From contig OZ024744.1 in the NCBI GenBank assembly GCA_964016885.1, forward strand, positions 113,844,215 through 113,908,214: DNA of 64,000 bases. The letters are read 5' to 3'. Source of the DNA: Eledone cirrhosa. Taxonomy: Eukaryota > Mollusca > Cephalopoda > Octopoda > Eledonidae. Shown piece after piece: positions 26,901-37,177 of the stretch; position 1 is the first letter of the stretch, and each line of letters starts with the position of its first letter. Made by a program: the position numbers and the translations under genes. Below the pieces are notes generated by a model that worked only from the letters and a program-made list of their open reading frames with translations, did no database searches and was not told the DNA's origin.

Positions 26901-27130
26901 TATATTGAAAAAATAATGTGAAAACACTAAGATATATCCCTTTTAATGGTGATAGTGGACTAAAAGTGGAGAGACTGAGAGCCCTGTTTTCTCCTCATAC
27001 CACCAACTTAGCCCCATGATGTAACATATCAAAAACTAAAACCAAAACATTGTTTACATTTTCAACCTTTATCTGATGATGACCCATCAAATAACTACTA
27101 CATAAGGTTGTTATGTATGACAATAAATTG

Positions 27131-28214
27131 AAATGGTATATACCAAACTGTCTTTCTTCTTACTTAATATATGATACTTCTGTACAAACAGTAATGACAC
27201 ATGGCAGTGAGACGTGGGCAATATTTGCAGAGGACCTACGAAGATTGGAAAGAAATGAAGCCTGCAAACTCTGATGAATGTGTAATAGTAGTGTGCTAAT
27301 GAGGGAATTGTGGTGGTATAGGGCCTGTGATGTGTATGGAGGATGACAGCTATAGAAAAAGGCATAAGAGGAGTGTGGTGGTATAGACATGTGATGTGTA
27401 TGGGGGATGACAGCTGTATAAAAAGGAGCAGGGCACTCAAAGTTGATGGAAATTATAGAACAGGAAGACCTAGGAAAGCTTGAGATGAAGTGATAAAAGC
27501 TGACATTGTCCAATTAAACCTCACAAAGGAGATGGCACAGGGTCGAGAGCTCTAGTGACATGCTGTACTACAGAAGACCCACCTTCCCATGTACACAAAA
27601 TGAAATGAAACAAACATATAGAGGATACAATAGCCTGTACCAATCTTCTCTTCACCCCTCCTCATTCACTCTCCACAGTCTTAATACTCTGCCCACACCA
27701 ACTAAATATCCCATCCACCTCATCAATGTCAAACTTGCTTACTTTTCTACCCCCTCCAAATCCTCAACCCTGATATACCTTGAATTCCCAACCCATGCAT
27801 ATAAAGCATGAAAAATGGACATGTTCTACATCTTATCTCCCACAATGCCATTACCATGACAAAAAGTATTAAATCTACCCTGTATGCTGATCTGGTGCCA
27901 CAACAACAAAATCACTCAGTACATGCTGTATGGTGGTAATGATGGTGACATGAGAAAAAGCACCGAGTAAAATGGTCATACTGGTGACAGGACAAAAAGA
28001 ACCCAGTCCACCATGTTAGATGGATGTTTCAGTGTCATGATAAATAGCATTCAGTCAAGTGTAATGTGGTTGGCATTAGGAAGGACACCCAGCTGTAGAA
28101 ACCAACCCAAAATACAGATCTGTGTGAGTGTGATGTGGTCTCCAGACCTAACTTGTCTCACAACGTAACAACGTATTTAATCCATGTGAGCGAGGAGGAG
28201 GTGCAGAAGAAGAT

Positions 28215-28218
<4 letters not shown>
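27131..28218 (+). pseudogene. Family A LINE fragment, strongly diverged, with 3' end
   Basis: From about 27180 the C-terminal domain is readable with stops: VMTHGSETWAIFAEDLRRLE, RNEACKL, then a repeated 'GGIDM-CVWGMTAV' like segment. That last piece reflects a local duplication of 'ggtatag...tgtgatgtgtatgg...gatgacagct' (27312 and 27375). After 'YRRPTFPC' comes a long AC-rich stretch without similarity to the other copies (27600-27880). The family's 3' region follows (27930-28215) and ends in 'gaagatgaca' next to a (TA)n tract. This is an old copy. Confidence 0.7.

Positions 28219-28250
<32 letters not shown>
28219..28250. repeat. (TA)n tract between two LINE 3' ends
   Basis: A pure TA run separating the 3' end of the forward LINE (28218) from the 3' end of the reverse LINE (28251). 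The two elements therefore lie tail to tail. Confidence 0.95.
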
Positions 28251-28253
<3 letters not shown>

Positions 28254-29190
28254 TCATCATCACCGTTTTACGTCCATTCTTCTACGCTAGCATGGGTTAG
28301 ACAGGTTGTCCCGTTGTGGGCAGTGCCAGGTCGGATGACCATGCCTTGCTCATACGGGAACTGATTCTGGCTTGATTTCTACAGCTGGATGCCCTTCCTA
28401 ACACCAACCTCATTTACAGTGAGTGCTGGGTGCTTTTTTTTCCGTGGCGCCTTCATGTCCACTTTACAGTGTGGGCTGGGTGCTTTTTTTGCTGTGGCAC
28501 CTCTACGACCACTTTGCAGTGGGAGGGGTGGGGGCATATTGTCTATATGCTTCAGCTTCAGCTTGTTCCCGTGGGGGGTCAGGTCTTCTGTATTACTGCG
28601 TGACGCCAGAGGTTATGGTTGTGTGTCATCGCATTTGAGAGGTGCAATTGGGTAAGTTCAGCTTTTATCACTCACCTCATCCTAGGTCCGGCTTCCATCG
28701 ACTTCTAGTGTTCTGCAGCTTTTAAGCAGCTGTCATCCTTCATATGGATCCCATATCCATACCTACATAACCTCCTCTTCTGCACACAGCATTTGATTTC
28801 TCTTATGCTCAGTCTCTCTCTCAGTTTGTTTATGCTTTGCCGTTCCTGTATATTACTATTACACATCCATCGGAGCATGCAGGCTTCGTTTCTTTCTAAT
28901 CTGCGCAAGTCTTCTACACACAATGCTCAGATCTCACTACCATGTAACATTGCTGTTTGTATACACGCATCATATAGTCTGTCTTTCATTTTGAGGGAAA
29001 AGTCTTTTGCAGCTAGCAGTAGCAGTAGCTGCCTGAACTTCTTCCATCCCATTATTACCCTAGTTATTGTACTTTCCGAACACCCATTGCCGTTGCTAAT
29101 TCAGTCACCTAGGTAGCAGAAGCTGTCTACTGTTTCTACAGAACCCTCCCAGGGTTTGGTGGTACTTGTTTCCTGTGGCTGTTTGCTTGG
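28251..29190 (-). pseudogene. Family A LINE fragment, reverse orientation
   Basis: Reading the minus strand from 29190: GSVETVDSFCYLG, CSESTITRV, MGWKKFRQLL, FSLKMKDRLYDAC, AMLHGSEI, a stop, then CVEDLRRLERNEACMLRWMC and QERQSINKLRERLSIREIK. The 3' non-coding region follows down to the complement of the GATGATGATG tail at 28251. The copy is 5'-truncated within the stretch just after the zinc finger. Stops and frameshifts make it non-functional. Confidence 0.85.
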
Positions 29191-29240
29191 AAGGTAATAT
29201 CCGTAGTGGTAGAGCATTCAGTCCATGGGATGAGTTTGGT

Positions 29241-29322
29241 AGAAGTAGTAACACAACAGTTAGTTCACCATACAGGTGAAACAATTGTTCTCGGTATGGT
29301 GAACTAACTGTTGTGTTACTAC

Positions 29323-29326
<4 letters not shown>
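29241..29326. repeat. Perfect 32-bp inverted repeat with 22-nt spacer
   Basis: The arms at 29241-29272 and 29295-29326 are exact reverse complements (agaagtagtaacacaac... and ...gttgtgttactacttct). A (TA)n run follows directly (29327-29360). It lies just upstream, in LINE sense, of the truncated 5' end of the reverse LINE. It could form a long hairpin or cruciform. It matches no transposon terminal repeat that I recognise. Confidence 0.93.
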
Positions 29327-29360
<34 letters not shown>

Positions 29361-29362
<2 letters not shown>

Positions 29363-30095
29363 TTTCACTCAACAACAAAGAATAAAGAAAAACTATTTAT
29401 TAACAGATTTAAACCAAAATTGAATATGTAATCACCCCATTAGATTCACACACACACGTGTGTATTTTTATATATACACTCTCACACGTACACACTCACA
29501 CTCTCTAAAACCATATTCCAAAAATAGAATTTCATTTACAACCCTACTTTTGCCAATCCCATAGAATTTGTCTCTAGCTTACATTTCCCCCTCTTCACAT
29601 CCCCAATCTGAACTCTTGACCAGTCCAATAAAACAATTGAGATACACACATATTTACAGAATATCTCCCTCTCCTTAAAAACAATTTTGTTCCATGTGAA
29701 AAAACACAATGACCACCACCACCACAACTACCACTACAACTACCTCTCTCTCTATATATAAGATTCATTTTAGATCCAGACTCCTTCTCAAAAAGAAAGA
29801 TAAACAAACTTGCCTCAACACTTAATTTTAAATTTTAAATTCTTTTTAATTGTAATACTCAACATTTGATAAGATGGATTTCACTGATACATCGAAACCG
29901 GTTATATTTTATATACATTATAAAACTCTTTTTTTAAAAGAATTGTTCCTCTCATTTTTTCAATAATGTCACTTTGACGAATCAAAGAAGGAAAAAAAAA
30001 AGAAAAACAGACCCTAAAATATATTTTCAGTGCTATTTCCAACTTCACCTTTTCTCTATAACCACTGTTTTGTATAGAACCTTACTTCCCTTTCC
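29361..30095. other. AT-rich intergenic or intronic stretch, no gene seen
   Basis: Only low-complexity pieces are visible: CA/TG runs near 29445-29510 and A- or T-rich tracts. Short open frames on either strand have biased composition and no recognisable similarity. Confidence 0.6.
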
Positions 30096-30400
30096 TATAT
30101 CATCATTCATCATTTCATTTTACGTCCACTTTTCCCTGCTTGCAAGGGTGGGATGGGAACTGATGCTGGCTTGATTTCTACAGCTGGATGCCCTTCCTAA
30201 CACCAACCTCATTTACAGTGAGTGCTGGGCGCTTTTTTGCCGTGGCACCTCCACGACCACTTTGCAGTGGAATGATATGGACCCCAGTCCCTATCATCTC
30301 ATTTCTACAGCTGAGTAAACTGGAGCAATGTGAAATAAAGTGTCTTGCTCAAGGAAACAACACATCACCCGGTCTGAGAATCGAACTCACAACCTTTCGA
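30096..30400 (-). mobile_element. tRNA-derived SINE with family A LINE tail, 5'-truncated
   Basis: On the minus strand it matches the complete copies at 31206 and 39006. From 30400 it contains the tRNA B-box-like 'gagttcgattctcagacc', the body 'ttgagcaagacactttattt', and 'gtttactcagctgtagaaat'. The LINE-type tail 'ggttggtgttaggaagggca' follows, and it ends in 'cgtaaaatgaaatgatgaat' near 30100. The A-box half is missing; the break abuts a (TA)n run at 30402. Confidence 0.88.
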
Positions 30401-30423
30401 TATATATATATATATATATATAG

Positions 30424-31138
30424 GAGTATGCAGAAAGAAGTCTTTATATGTAGAAAATGCATAGGGGTAATCGTGGGGAAAACCGTCAGTGATATAAACC
30501 TTTTCAAATCACATGAAGAATCCATAGAAGTGGTTGAGAGCTTCTGCTACCTATGTGACCTAATTATCAGTGGAGGAGGGTGCTCTGAGAGCATAATGAC
30601 TAGAATAAGGATAAGATGGAAGAAGTTTAGAGAACTGCTCCCAATGATGACAACAAATGGTTTCTCCCAATGAATGACAGGTTGCCTGTATGATGTTTGT
30701 GTGTGGAGTGTGATACTGCATGGAAGTGAAACATGGGCAGTGACTGCTGAGGACATGTGTAGACAGGAGAGAAATGAAGCAACCACACTCCATTGAATGT
30801 GCAATATAAGTGTGAGAAAAAGGTAGAGCTTGGATGAGTTGAAGGAAAAGCTAGGCTTCAGAGGAATTCCAGGTGGCATGCAAGAGAGAAGACTGTTTTG
30901 GTTGGGACATGTGATACACATGGACAATGATTGTTGGGTGAAGAAGTGACAGGAAATCCCAGTGGAAGGAAGTGGCAGTAAAGATAGACCAAGGAAGAGC
31001 TGGGTGGAGAGTTGATCTAGGATCACTGAAGCTCTCAGAGGAGATGATGCAGGAACGCAATGAGTTGAGAGATGCTGTGCTAAAAAGGACTCATCCAACA
31101 CATGCAAGTGTGGAGAAACGGACAAAAATGATGATAAT
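30424..31138 (+). pseudogene. Family A LINE fragment, second subfamily
   Basis: The readable order is VFICRKCIGVIVGK (end of the Cys-rich finger), ESIEVVESFCYLCDLIISGG, GCSESIMTRIRIRWKKFREL, LYDVCVWSVILHGSETWAV, then ERLFWLGHVIHMDNDCWVKK in the next frame. The end of this segment, with 'GEELGGELI-DH-SSQRR' like sequence and no typical GAT-tailed SINE-like 3' region, is shared with 34771-35250 but not with the other copies. These two therefore define a distinct subfamily. Several stops are present. Confidence 0.75.
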
Positions 31139-31173
31139 ATACATACACATATATACATATACACACATACATA

Positions 31174-31205
<32 letters not shown>

Positions 31206-31206
<1 letters not shown>

Positions 31207-31547
31207 GGAGGCACATGGCTCAGTGGTTAGAGCATTGGCCTTGCAATCGAAAGGTTGTGAGTTCAATTCTCAGACCGGGTGATGTGTTGTTTCCTTGAGC
31301 AAGACACTTTATTTCACATTGCTCCAGTTTACTCAGCTGTAGAAATGAGATGATAGGGACTGGAGTCCCTACCATTCCACTGCAAAGTGGTTGTGGAGGT
31401 ACCACGGCAAAAAAGCACCCAGCACTCACTGTAAATGAGGTTGGTGTTAGGAAGGGAATCCAGCTGTAGAAATCAAGCCAGAATCAGTTCCCGTCCCACC
31501 CTTGCAAGCAGGGAAAAGCGGACATAAAATGAAATGAAATGATGATG
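31206..31547 (+). mobile_element. tRNA-derived SINE, full length, LINE-type tail
   Basis: The 5' part is tRNA-like: an A-box-like 'tggctcagtggttagagc' and a B-box-like 'aggttgtgagttcaattc'. The central body holds 'cttgagcaagacactttatt' and 'gctccagtttactcagctgt'. The 3' part is nearly identical to the family A LINE 3' region (gcacccagcactcactgtaa ... ggttggtgttaggaagggca) and ends in 'aaatgatgatgat'. Such SINEs are made by RNA polymerase III and moved by a partner LINE. The organisation resembles the tRNA-derived octopus retroposons known from the literature (OK, OR1, OR2); I cannot assign the exact family. Confidence 0.9.
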
Positions 31548-31584
31548 ATACACACATATATATATATACACAAACTTCAGAAAA

Positions 31585-34467
31585 CGAGACAGCCACCTAA
31601 TCACATAGATCAGGTGACCCCGCCAGTCAAATTGATTTCATTGTTACTAAAAGACAAGACAGAGTGGCTGTTAGGAACACAAAGTCCCTCCCCAGTGGAG
31701 AATGCACCTCCCAACATAACTTAGTAGTTAGCAACCTTACAGTCCAGGGCTAGAAAATCCCAGCAATGGCAACCAATCTGGAGTTTAAAGACCCATCAAA
31801 CAGTAACAAATTAGAAGTATGTTGACCAATGCCTTCGACAGCAAGGAAGAACAAATAGAGACTTACGATATAGAGGAGCAGTGGGTGTTCCTGAAAGATA
31901 ACCTACTGAAGGTGACTGATAAAACCTGTAGGTGGCATAGGTCTCTTGGGAGAAGGAGAGTGACTTGGTTGTGGAATAGTAAAGTAGATGAGATAATTAA
32001 CGCCAAAAGTCAGGCGTGGATAGATTGGTGTAATGAGGATAGCAAGGAAGTTTACCAGAAGGCTAGGAGAGAAGATAGGCGACAAGTTTACCTTGCTAGA
32101 AGGGAAGCAGAAAACGAAAAATTTAAGCCTGTTTTGCAGCATGAGGATCAAAGATGTGAGGTGTTCAGGATCGCTAGACAGTGTGTCAGAGAAAATTGTG
32201 ATGTCAGTGGGGAGAAGTGTGTCAGAAATGACTTTGGCGAACTTCCCTCACTGATGCTAAAAAGAAGGTAGCATGGAAGTGCCACTATGAAAGATTACTG
32301 AATGAGGAGAATGCATGGGATGAAGACAGTCTGTCACATGTCTACCCAACAGAGGGACCAGCTGTACATGTTAGAGGTAGTATAGTAAGGCAATCAAAGA
32401 TATGAAGTCAGGCAGGGCAGTTGGTCCCTCAGGGATAGTTGCTGAGATGTTGAAAGCATCAGGTGTGGTGGGCCATACCATAGTCTCCTGCATTGTAAAC
32501 CAAGTTATACAAAATGGTGTCATACCCAATGACTGGTGTAGCAGCAGCATTATAAACTACTACAAGGGCAAAGGAGATTCCCTAGATAGAGAAAACTATA
32601 GAGGCATTAAGTTGGTTGACCAGGTTATGAAGGTCACTGAAAGAGTCTTAGCTCAGCTGATTAGAGAACGAGTTAACATAGATGAGATGCACTTTGGGTT
32701 TGTACCAGGTAAAAGTACCACAGATGCCCTCTTCCTTGTAAGACAACTGCAGAAGTACTTAGCCAAGACTAAGCTCCTCTACCTGGCTTTTGTTGACCTT
32801 AAGAAAGCTTTTGACAAAGTCCCCCGTTCCATTATCTGGTGGGCTCTGAGGAAACTAGGAGTTGACGAATGGCTTGTGAGGGCAATTCAAACGATGTATA
32901 GAAGAATAGCCAGTAAGGTTAGAATTAACAATGACTATAGCGAAGAATTTAACATGCAGGTTGGTGTCCATCAAGGCTCAGTTCTTAGTCCTCTTCTGTT
33001 TATCATCGTTTTGCAGGCAATGATGGAGGAGTTTAAGACTGGCTGCCCATGGGAACATCTGTATGTAGATTACCTAACCCTTATAGCTGAACTAGAGATG
33101 AAATTCCAAACCTGGAAGCAAGGCCTAGAATCAAAAGGTCTTAAAATCAACCTGACAAAGACTTAAAAGGTCTTAAAATCAACCTGACAAAGTCCTAGTA
33201 AATAGTAGGGATAACAGAGTACAGTTCGCCTCTGGGAAATGGCCTTGCTCAGTGTGTAGGAAAGGAGTAGGTAGAAATTCCATTCTATGTACCAAATACA
33301 AGCAGTGGGTACACAAGAGATGTAGTGGGACTTCAAGCAGACTAACAAAGATTGTAGGTTTTATTTGTGGCAGGTGCACAGGGGCAGTAAGTAGCAAGAA
33401 CCCTCAGGATACAACCACCTTCAAATGCCCAGAGGGCTCTATAGAAGTGGTAAATAGTTTCTGTTACCTGGATGACCAAATCAGTAGTGGGGGAGGGTGT
33501 TCCGAAAGCATAGTAACCAGAGTACCAATTTCAGGGAGCTACTACTGTTACTAACTACAAAAGGTTTCTCTCTCAAAATGAATGGCAGACTGTATGATGC
33601 ATGTATACAAACAACTATGTTGCACAGCAGTGAGACCTGGGCAGTGTGGACTGAGGACCTAAGAAGATTAGAAAGAAATGAAGCCTCCATACTTCGCTGG
33701 CTGTGCAATAGCAATATACGTGGACGGCAAAGTATAAATACACTGCATGAGAAATTAGGCTTAAGAGAGATCAATTGTTGCATGTAGGAGAGGAGATTGT
33801 GTTGGTATGGACATGCGATGTGTATGAAGGATGACAGCTGTATAATAAAGTGCAGAGCGCTTAAAGTCGATGGTAGCCGTGGTGTGAGCAGGCCTAGGAA
33901 GACTTGGGATGAGGTAATAAAAGCTGACCTTGTACAATTACACCTCATTAAGGCAATGACACAGGACCACGACCTCTGGCACTATGCAGTTTTACAGAAG
34001 ACCCGCCCTCTATTATTCTCGGGATGAGGCTTATACCTAGTCGGCAACACCCTCCTCAACCTTCTATCCCCTCTCATTCCTCTCCCTTAGCAGTAACCAT
34101 ATCTCCCCTACTATCCTGTCCACATTTTTTTTCCTCCAAGCTCCTCCACCCTCCCTAGGCCCAAAACAAAAGTGCCCAGGCCCTACTGTAAGGTGGTTGT
34201 GTTGGTGACACAACAAAGGTGCCCAATCCACACTGTAAAGAACATCCAGTCCACATTGCAAAGTGATTGTGTAGGTGTCACGACAAAAGCACCCAGCACA
34301 CACTGTCAATGTGGTTGGCTTTAGGAAGGGCATCCAGTCATAGAAAACAAGCCAGAAACTCTCCCATATGAGTGAGACTCGGTCACCCGACCCAACTTGC
34401 CTCTAAATGGGACAAATCTGTCTAAACCATGCTAGCCTGGAAGATAGACGTTAATCGATGATGATGA
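31585..34467 (+). pseudogene. Family A LINE, most complete copy in the window
   Basis: This is a 5'-truncated non-LTR retrotransposon. In order: linker (31819-32271, NAFDSKEEQIETYDIEEQW, RRQVYLARREAENEK, FRIARQCVRENCDV); RT from 32402 (YKGKGDSLDRENYRGIKL, FGFVPGKSTTDALFLVRQLQ, AFVDLKKAFDKVPRSIIWW, VHQGSVLSPLLFIIVLQAM). The catalytic YADD is replaced by YVDY (33062-33073). A PHD-like Cys/His finger follows (33252-33400, CRKGVGRNSILCTKYKQWVH), then the C-terminal domain (33560-34020, GRLYDACIQTTMLHSSETW, SRPRKTWDEVIKADLVQLHL) and a 3' region ending in GATGATGATG. A 28-bp duplication (33133-33160/33165-33192) causes a stop after the RT. Frameshifts and the lost catalytic aspartate make it inactive. 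Confidence 0.92.
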
Positions 34468-34770
34468 TACATACATATATATATATATATATAGCCACAT
34501 AATGATTTTTAGCCATTTTGAATTCGTTTCTGGAGTAGATTATGTAAGAAAAATCTTTGTCCAATTGAGTTATCTCCTGATGATTTCCAAACCTCGTTGA
34601 TTTATCCAAGATTGGATATATCCAAAAATGGAATGAAACCGGTGGGGGTAGAGATATTTTGATGATTTTGGTAAGGTTTATGTACATTTTTTCTTCTAAC
34701 TTTGATTTTGTACCTAATTATATATGGTTAACTATATGACTGGTCAATTTCTACAGGCTATCAGAAATAC
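34468..34770. other. Unassigned AT-rich stretch between LINE copies
   Basis: A short (TA)n tract (34474-34492) follows the LINE tail. The remaining sequence includes 'ggaatgaaaccggtgggggt'. Similar 'aaccggtt' wording occurs near 29897 but the relation is too short to call. No coding signal. Confidence 0.5.
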
Positions 34771-35250
34771 TATGTCAATTTTTTGTAGCTATGAGTCGCG
34801 AATAAGAAGTGTACTGTCGCTTGGAGGTGAAAGATGGGCAGTGAATATGGAGTATATGTGAAAACTGGAGAGAAATGAAGAGAACGGGCTTTGTTGCATG
34901 TGCAATTTTAATGTATGTGAATAACAAAGCATGGATGAACTGAGAGAGAAGCTGGATATAAGAGGAATCATATGTAATGTGCAGGAGAGGAGACTGTTCT
35001 GGTATAGACATGTGATGTGTATGGATGATGATTGTTGGGTGAAGAAGTGTCAAGAAATCTCAGTGGAAGTTGCAGAAGAGAGAGAGACGAAGGTAGACCT
35101 GGGCAGAGGTGATGAGACCTGATCTCAAATCACTGAAGTTCACAGAGGAGATGACAAAGGACTGAGATGATTGGAGAGATGATTTGTCTGCTGAAGTCAC
35201 AGAGCAGTACTTTGAATGCAAGAGCTGGTCATCACACTTTGTTGTTAATC
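34771..35250 (+). pseudogene. Family A LINE fragment, second subfamily
   Basis: The readable pieces are SLGGERWAVNMEYM, LERNEE, MDELREKLDIRGIICNVQER, RLFWYRHVMCMDDDCWVKKC and QEISVEVAEERETKVDLG. The 'DCWVKKCQEIS' ending matches the fragment at 30.9 kb (CWVKK-QEIPVEG) rather than the main subfamily. The copy has stops and lacks the RT and finger. Confidence 0.75.
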
Positions 35251-36268
35251 CTAGCTGATACATTTAATCCAATAACATTATTGGCTTATATATAATGTTC
35301 TTTAGTGCTATCATAAATATTAAGAGCATTAAATAAACTTAAGAAGCACTGTATTTCTCAACTTCCTTTTAGCCATACTTATTTATAATTATATCCTCCA
35401 TAAATTACTACTTGTGCCCTTTTATAATAAAACGAAGACAAGATTAAAAGTAAAACCAATTTGTTGTTTCTTGCTGAACCAGAAATGGTTTTACTACATT
35501 ATTGTGGTCAGCTGATAATGCTCTCTTGCCATAGAATAATTCATTTAAATATCCACACAATATCAAAATCTAGTTACATGCTAGCCATGTTTAGTCTTCA
35601 CTGCTGAAGATACACCATTCTCATGACTAAGTGTAACTTGGTTACAGGTGGAGCTAGTAATGTGAGACTGAAGGGATGGTAAATGGCTGGATGGTATCAC
35701 AATCTTTCCGTTCTGAAGTGGCAATCACTTTGTTTGGAATACAACAGTTAGCAATAATTTTTCAAACAGCAACTTGGTGAATTCAGCACCAAACTCATGT
35801 TTTCTTACCCAACTAACTCTTTCAGCATATATTTCTCACTATCTTCTGGGGCATTCACAATTCTGTCCTCTGGGATAACACATTCACAACTCTATCTTGT
35901 GGGGTTACACATTCACCCTAGGACTGTGAGATAACATCTACCTGATATTTTACAAATGACATGAGATGGTGATGTTATCCACTTCTAATTCTGACTCTCA
36001 TTTGATATATATTTTTGATCAAGAACAACAAAACATGAATCATAACAGCAGTTTGAAGATAGAAGAAAGCCATCGTAAATTACAAGATACATGTTTAATA
36101 ATGATTAAAGAATATTATTGTAATTGATTTAAATCAGTGTAAAGTTAGAAGATGTGGCAATGATTGGAGTGACAAGAGGATGGAGGTTAAGGTTAATCAA
36201 AGATTCAAACATATTCATTTAGAATTTTTTTAACTATAATTCCATACTTTTTTATGAGTAATATGCTA
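35251..36268. other. About 1 kb with no recognised gene or repeat
   Basis: AT-rich sequence without long open frames, tandem repeats or similarity to other parts of the window. If the OSBP exon at 36972-37177 belongs to an intact gene, this would be intron sequence of that gene. Confidence 0.5.
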
Positions 36269-36282
36269 GTATATATATATAT

Positions 36283-36634
36283 ATATAAAGGAAAGGTAAA
36301 GACTCCCTTTGGTCACAAATGATTATGGGATTTGTACCTAGAAAATACCACCCAGAGCCATATATGACTGGGCAAGATGTGTTTGTGGAAGACCAGCAGT
36401 CACCCATACATACCAGCCTCCCCATCACAATGCATCTAATGTTGTTCAAGGGAAAGCCAAAGGCCGATACAGATTGGCACAAGCAACGTTACCACTCATT
36501 TCTACAGCTGAGTAAACTGGAGCAATATGAAATAAAGTGTCTTGCTCAAGGACACATTGCATTGTTTGGTTTGGGAATCAAACTAACAACTTCACAATTG
36601 TGAATCAAACTCTCTAACCACTAAGTCATACACA
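36283..36634 (-). mobile_element. tRNA-derived SINE, variant with a different 3' part
   Basis: On the minus strand the tRNA-like head (from 36634: 'ttagtggttagagagtttga') is followed by 'gtccttgagcaagacacttt' and 'gctccagtttactcagctgt' as in the copies at 31.2 and 39.0 kb. The 3' half differs: 'ctggtcttccacaaacacat' and 'gggtggtattttctaggtac' replace the LINE-type tail. The same 3' half occurs at 40.46-40.56 kb, so this is a second SINE family sharing head and body with the first. (TA)n lies at its 3' end and (CA)n beside the head. Confidence 0.8.
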
Positions 36635-36669
36635 CACGTGCACACACACACACACACACACACACACAG
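36631..36669. repeat. (CA)n microsatellite
   Basis: A near-pure CA run next to the head of the reverse SINE. Confidence 0.95.
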
Positions 36670-36971
36670 ATACTAAGAAAATAGGTCACCAAATTCAACA
36701 GTTAATACATTATTTATTCAATCAGAAATATACCAGTAGATTTACCTGTGAAATATCTCTTGCTATTCTGTATATAGAACAAACCACATTTGAGCTTTAA
36801 ATATCTGAACACCTTACTGTTGTTTTATCAACTTATAGAATTGACTATCTCTATATATATATATTAGAAAGAGTTCATCTGACAATTTCATCAAGAAAGA
36901 ATTTTATAAAAAATGCTTAAAGTAAAATAGAAACAAGTTAAATTATTTAAAATCCAAAAATGCTAAAATAC

Positions 36972-37177
36972 CTGATTCCAAAATTTGAATAGCTTTGGCT
37001 TTGGCTAATTCAAGAGCTGTCACCCATTTTTGACGTTCCACTTCAGAACTAGCTCTGAGATGGAAGCTTTGAGTTCCTCCATTTGTAATAACAAAGGTGC
37101 ATGAGTCCTCAGTGTGAATAAAGGCATTAGCTAAGTTAATGGTACCCCGACAAGTATGCGCCATTTCCGCCTGGGTC
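36972..37177 (-). CDS. OSBP: Single internal exon of oxysterol-binding protein (OSBP), end of PH domain
   Basis: On the minus strand an acceptor (tataattgcag) precedes 206 bp ending at a GT donor (gaatcag/gtattt). The exon encodes TQAEMAHTCRGTINLANAFI, HTEDSCTFVITNGGTQSFHL and RASSEVERQKWVTALELAKA, then KAIQILES. This is the C-terminal half of the pleckstrin homology domain of OSBP, including the EVERQ-WVTALELAKA helix that is highly conserved from invertebrates to human OSBP. OSBP exchanges cholesterol/oxysterol and PI4P at ER-Golgi contacts; the PH domain binds Golgi PI4P and ARF1. The exon carries one base of a codon at its 5' end and one at its 3' end, so it is an internal exon. Codons before T and after S are split. 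No stop or frameshift is present. Neighbouring exons were not found here, as expected with long introns. A close OSBP paralogue (OSBP2) cannot be excluded. Confidence 0.9.

Noticed and set aside
30547..31266. 239-codon minus-strand ORF
   Set aside because: It is antisense to a clearly recognisable plus-strand LINE fragment and runs into TA/CA-rich sequence; no independent support.
32402..33166. 254-codon ORF as an active reverse transcriptase
   Set aside because: The catalytic motif is altered, the frame ends at a small duplication, and flanking LINE domains are frameshifted.
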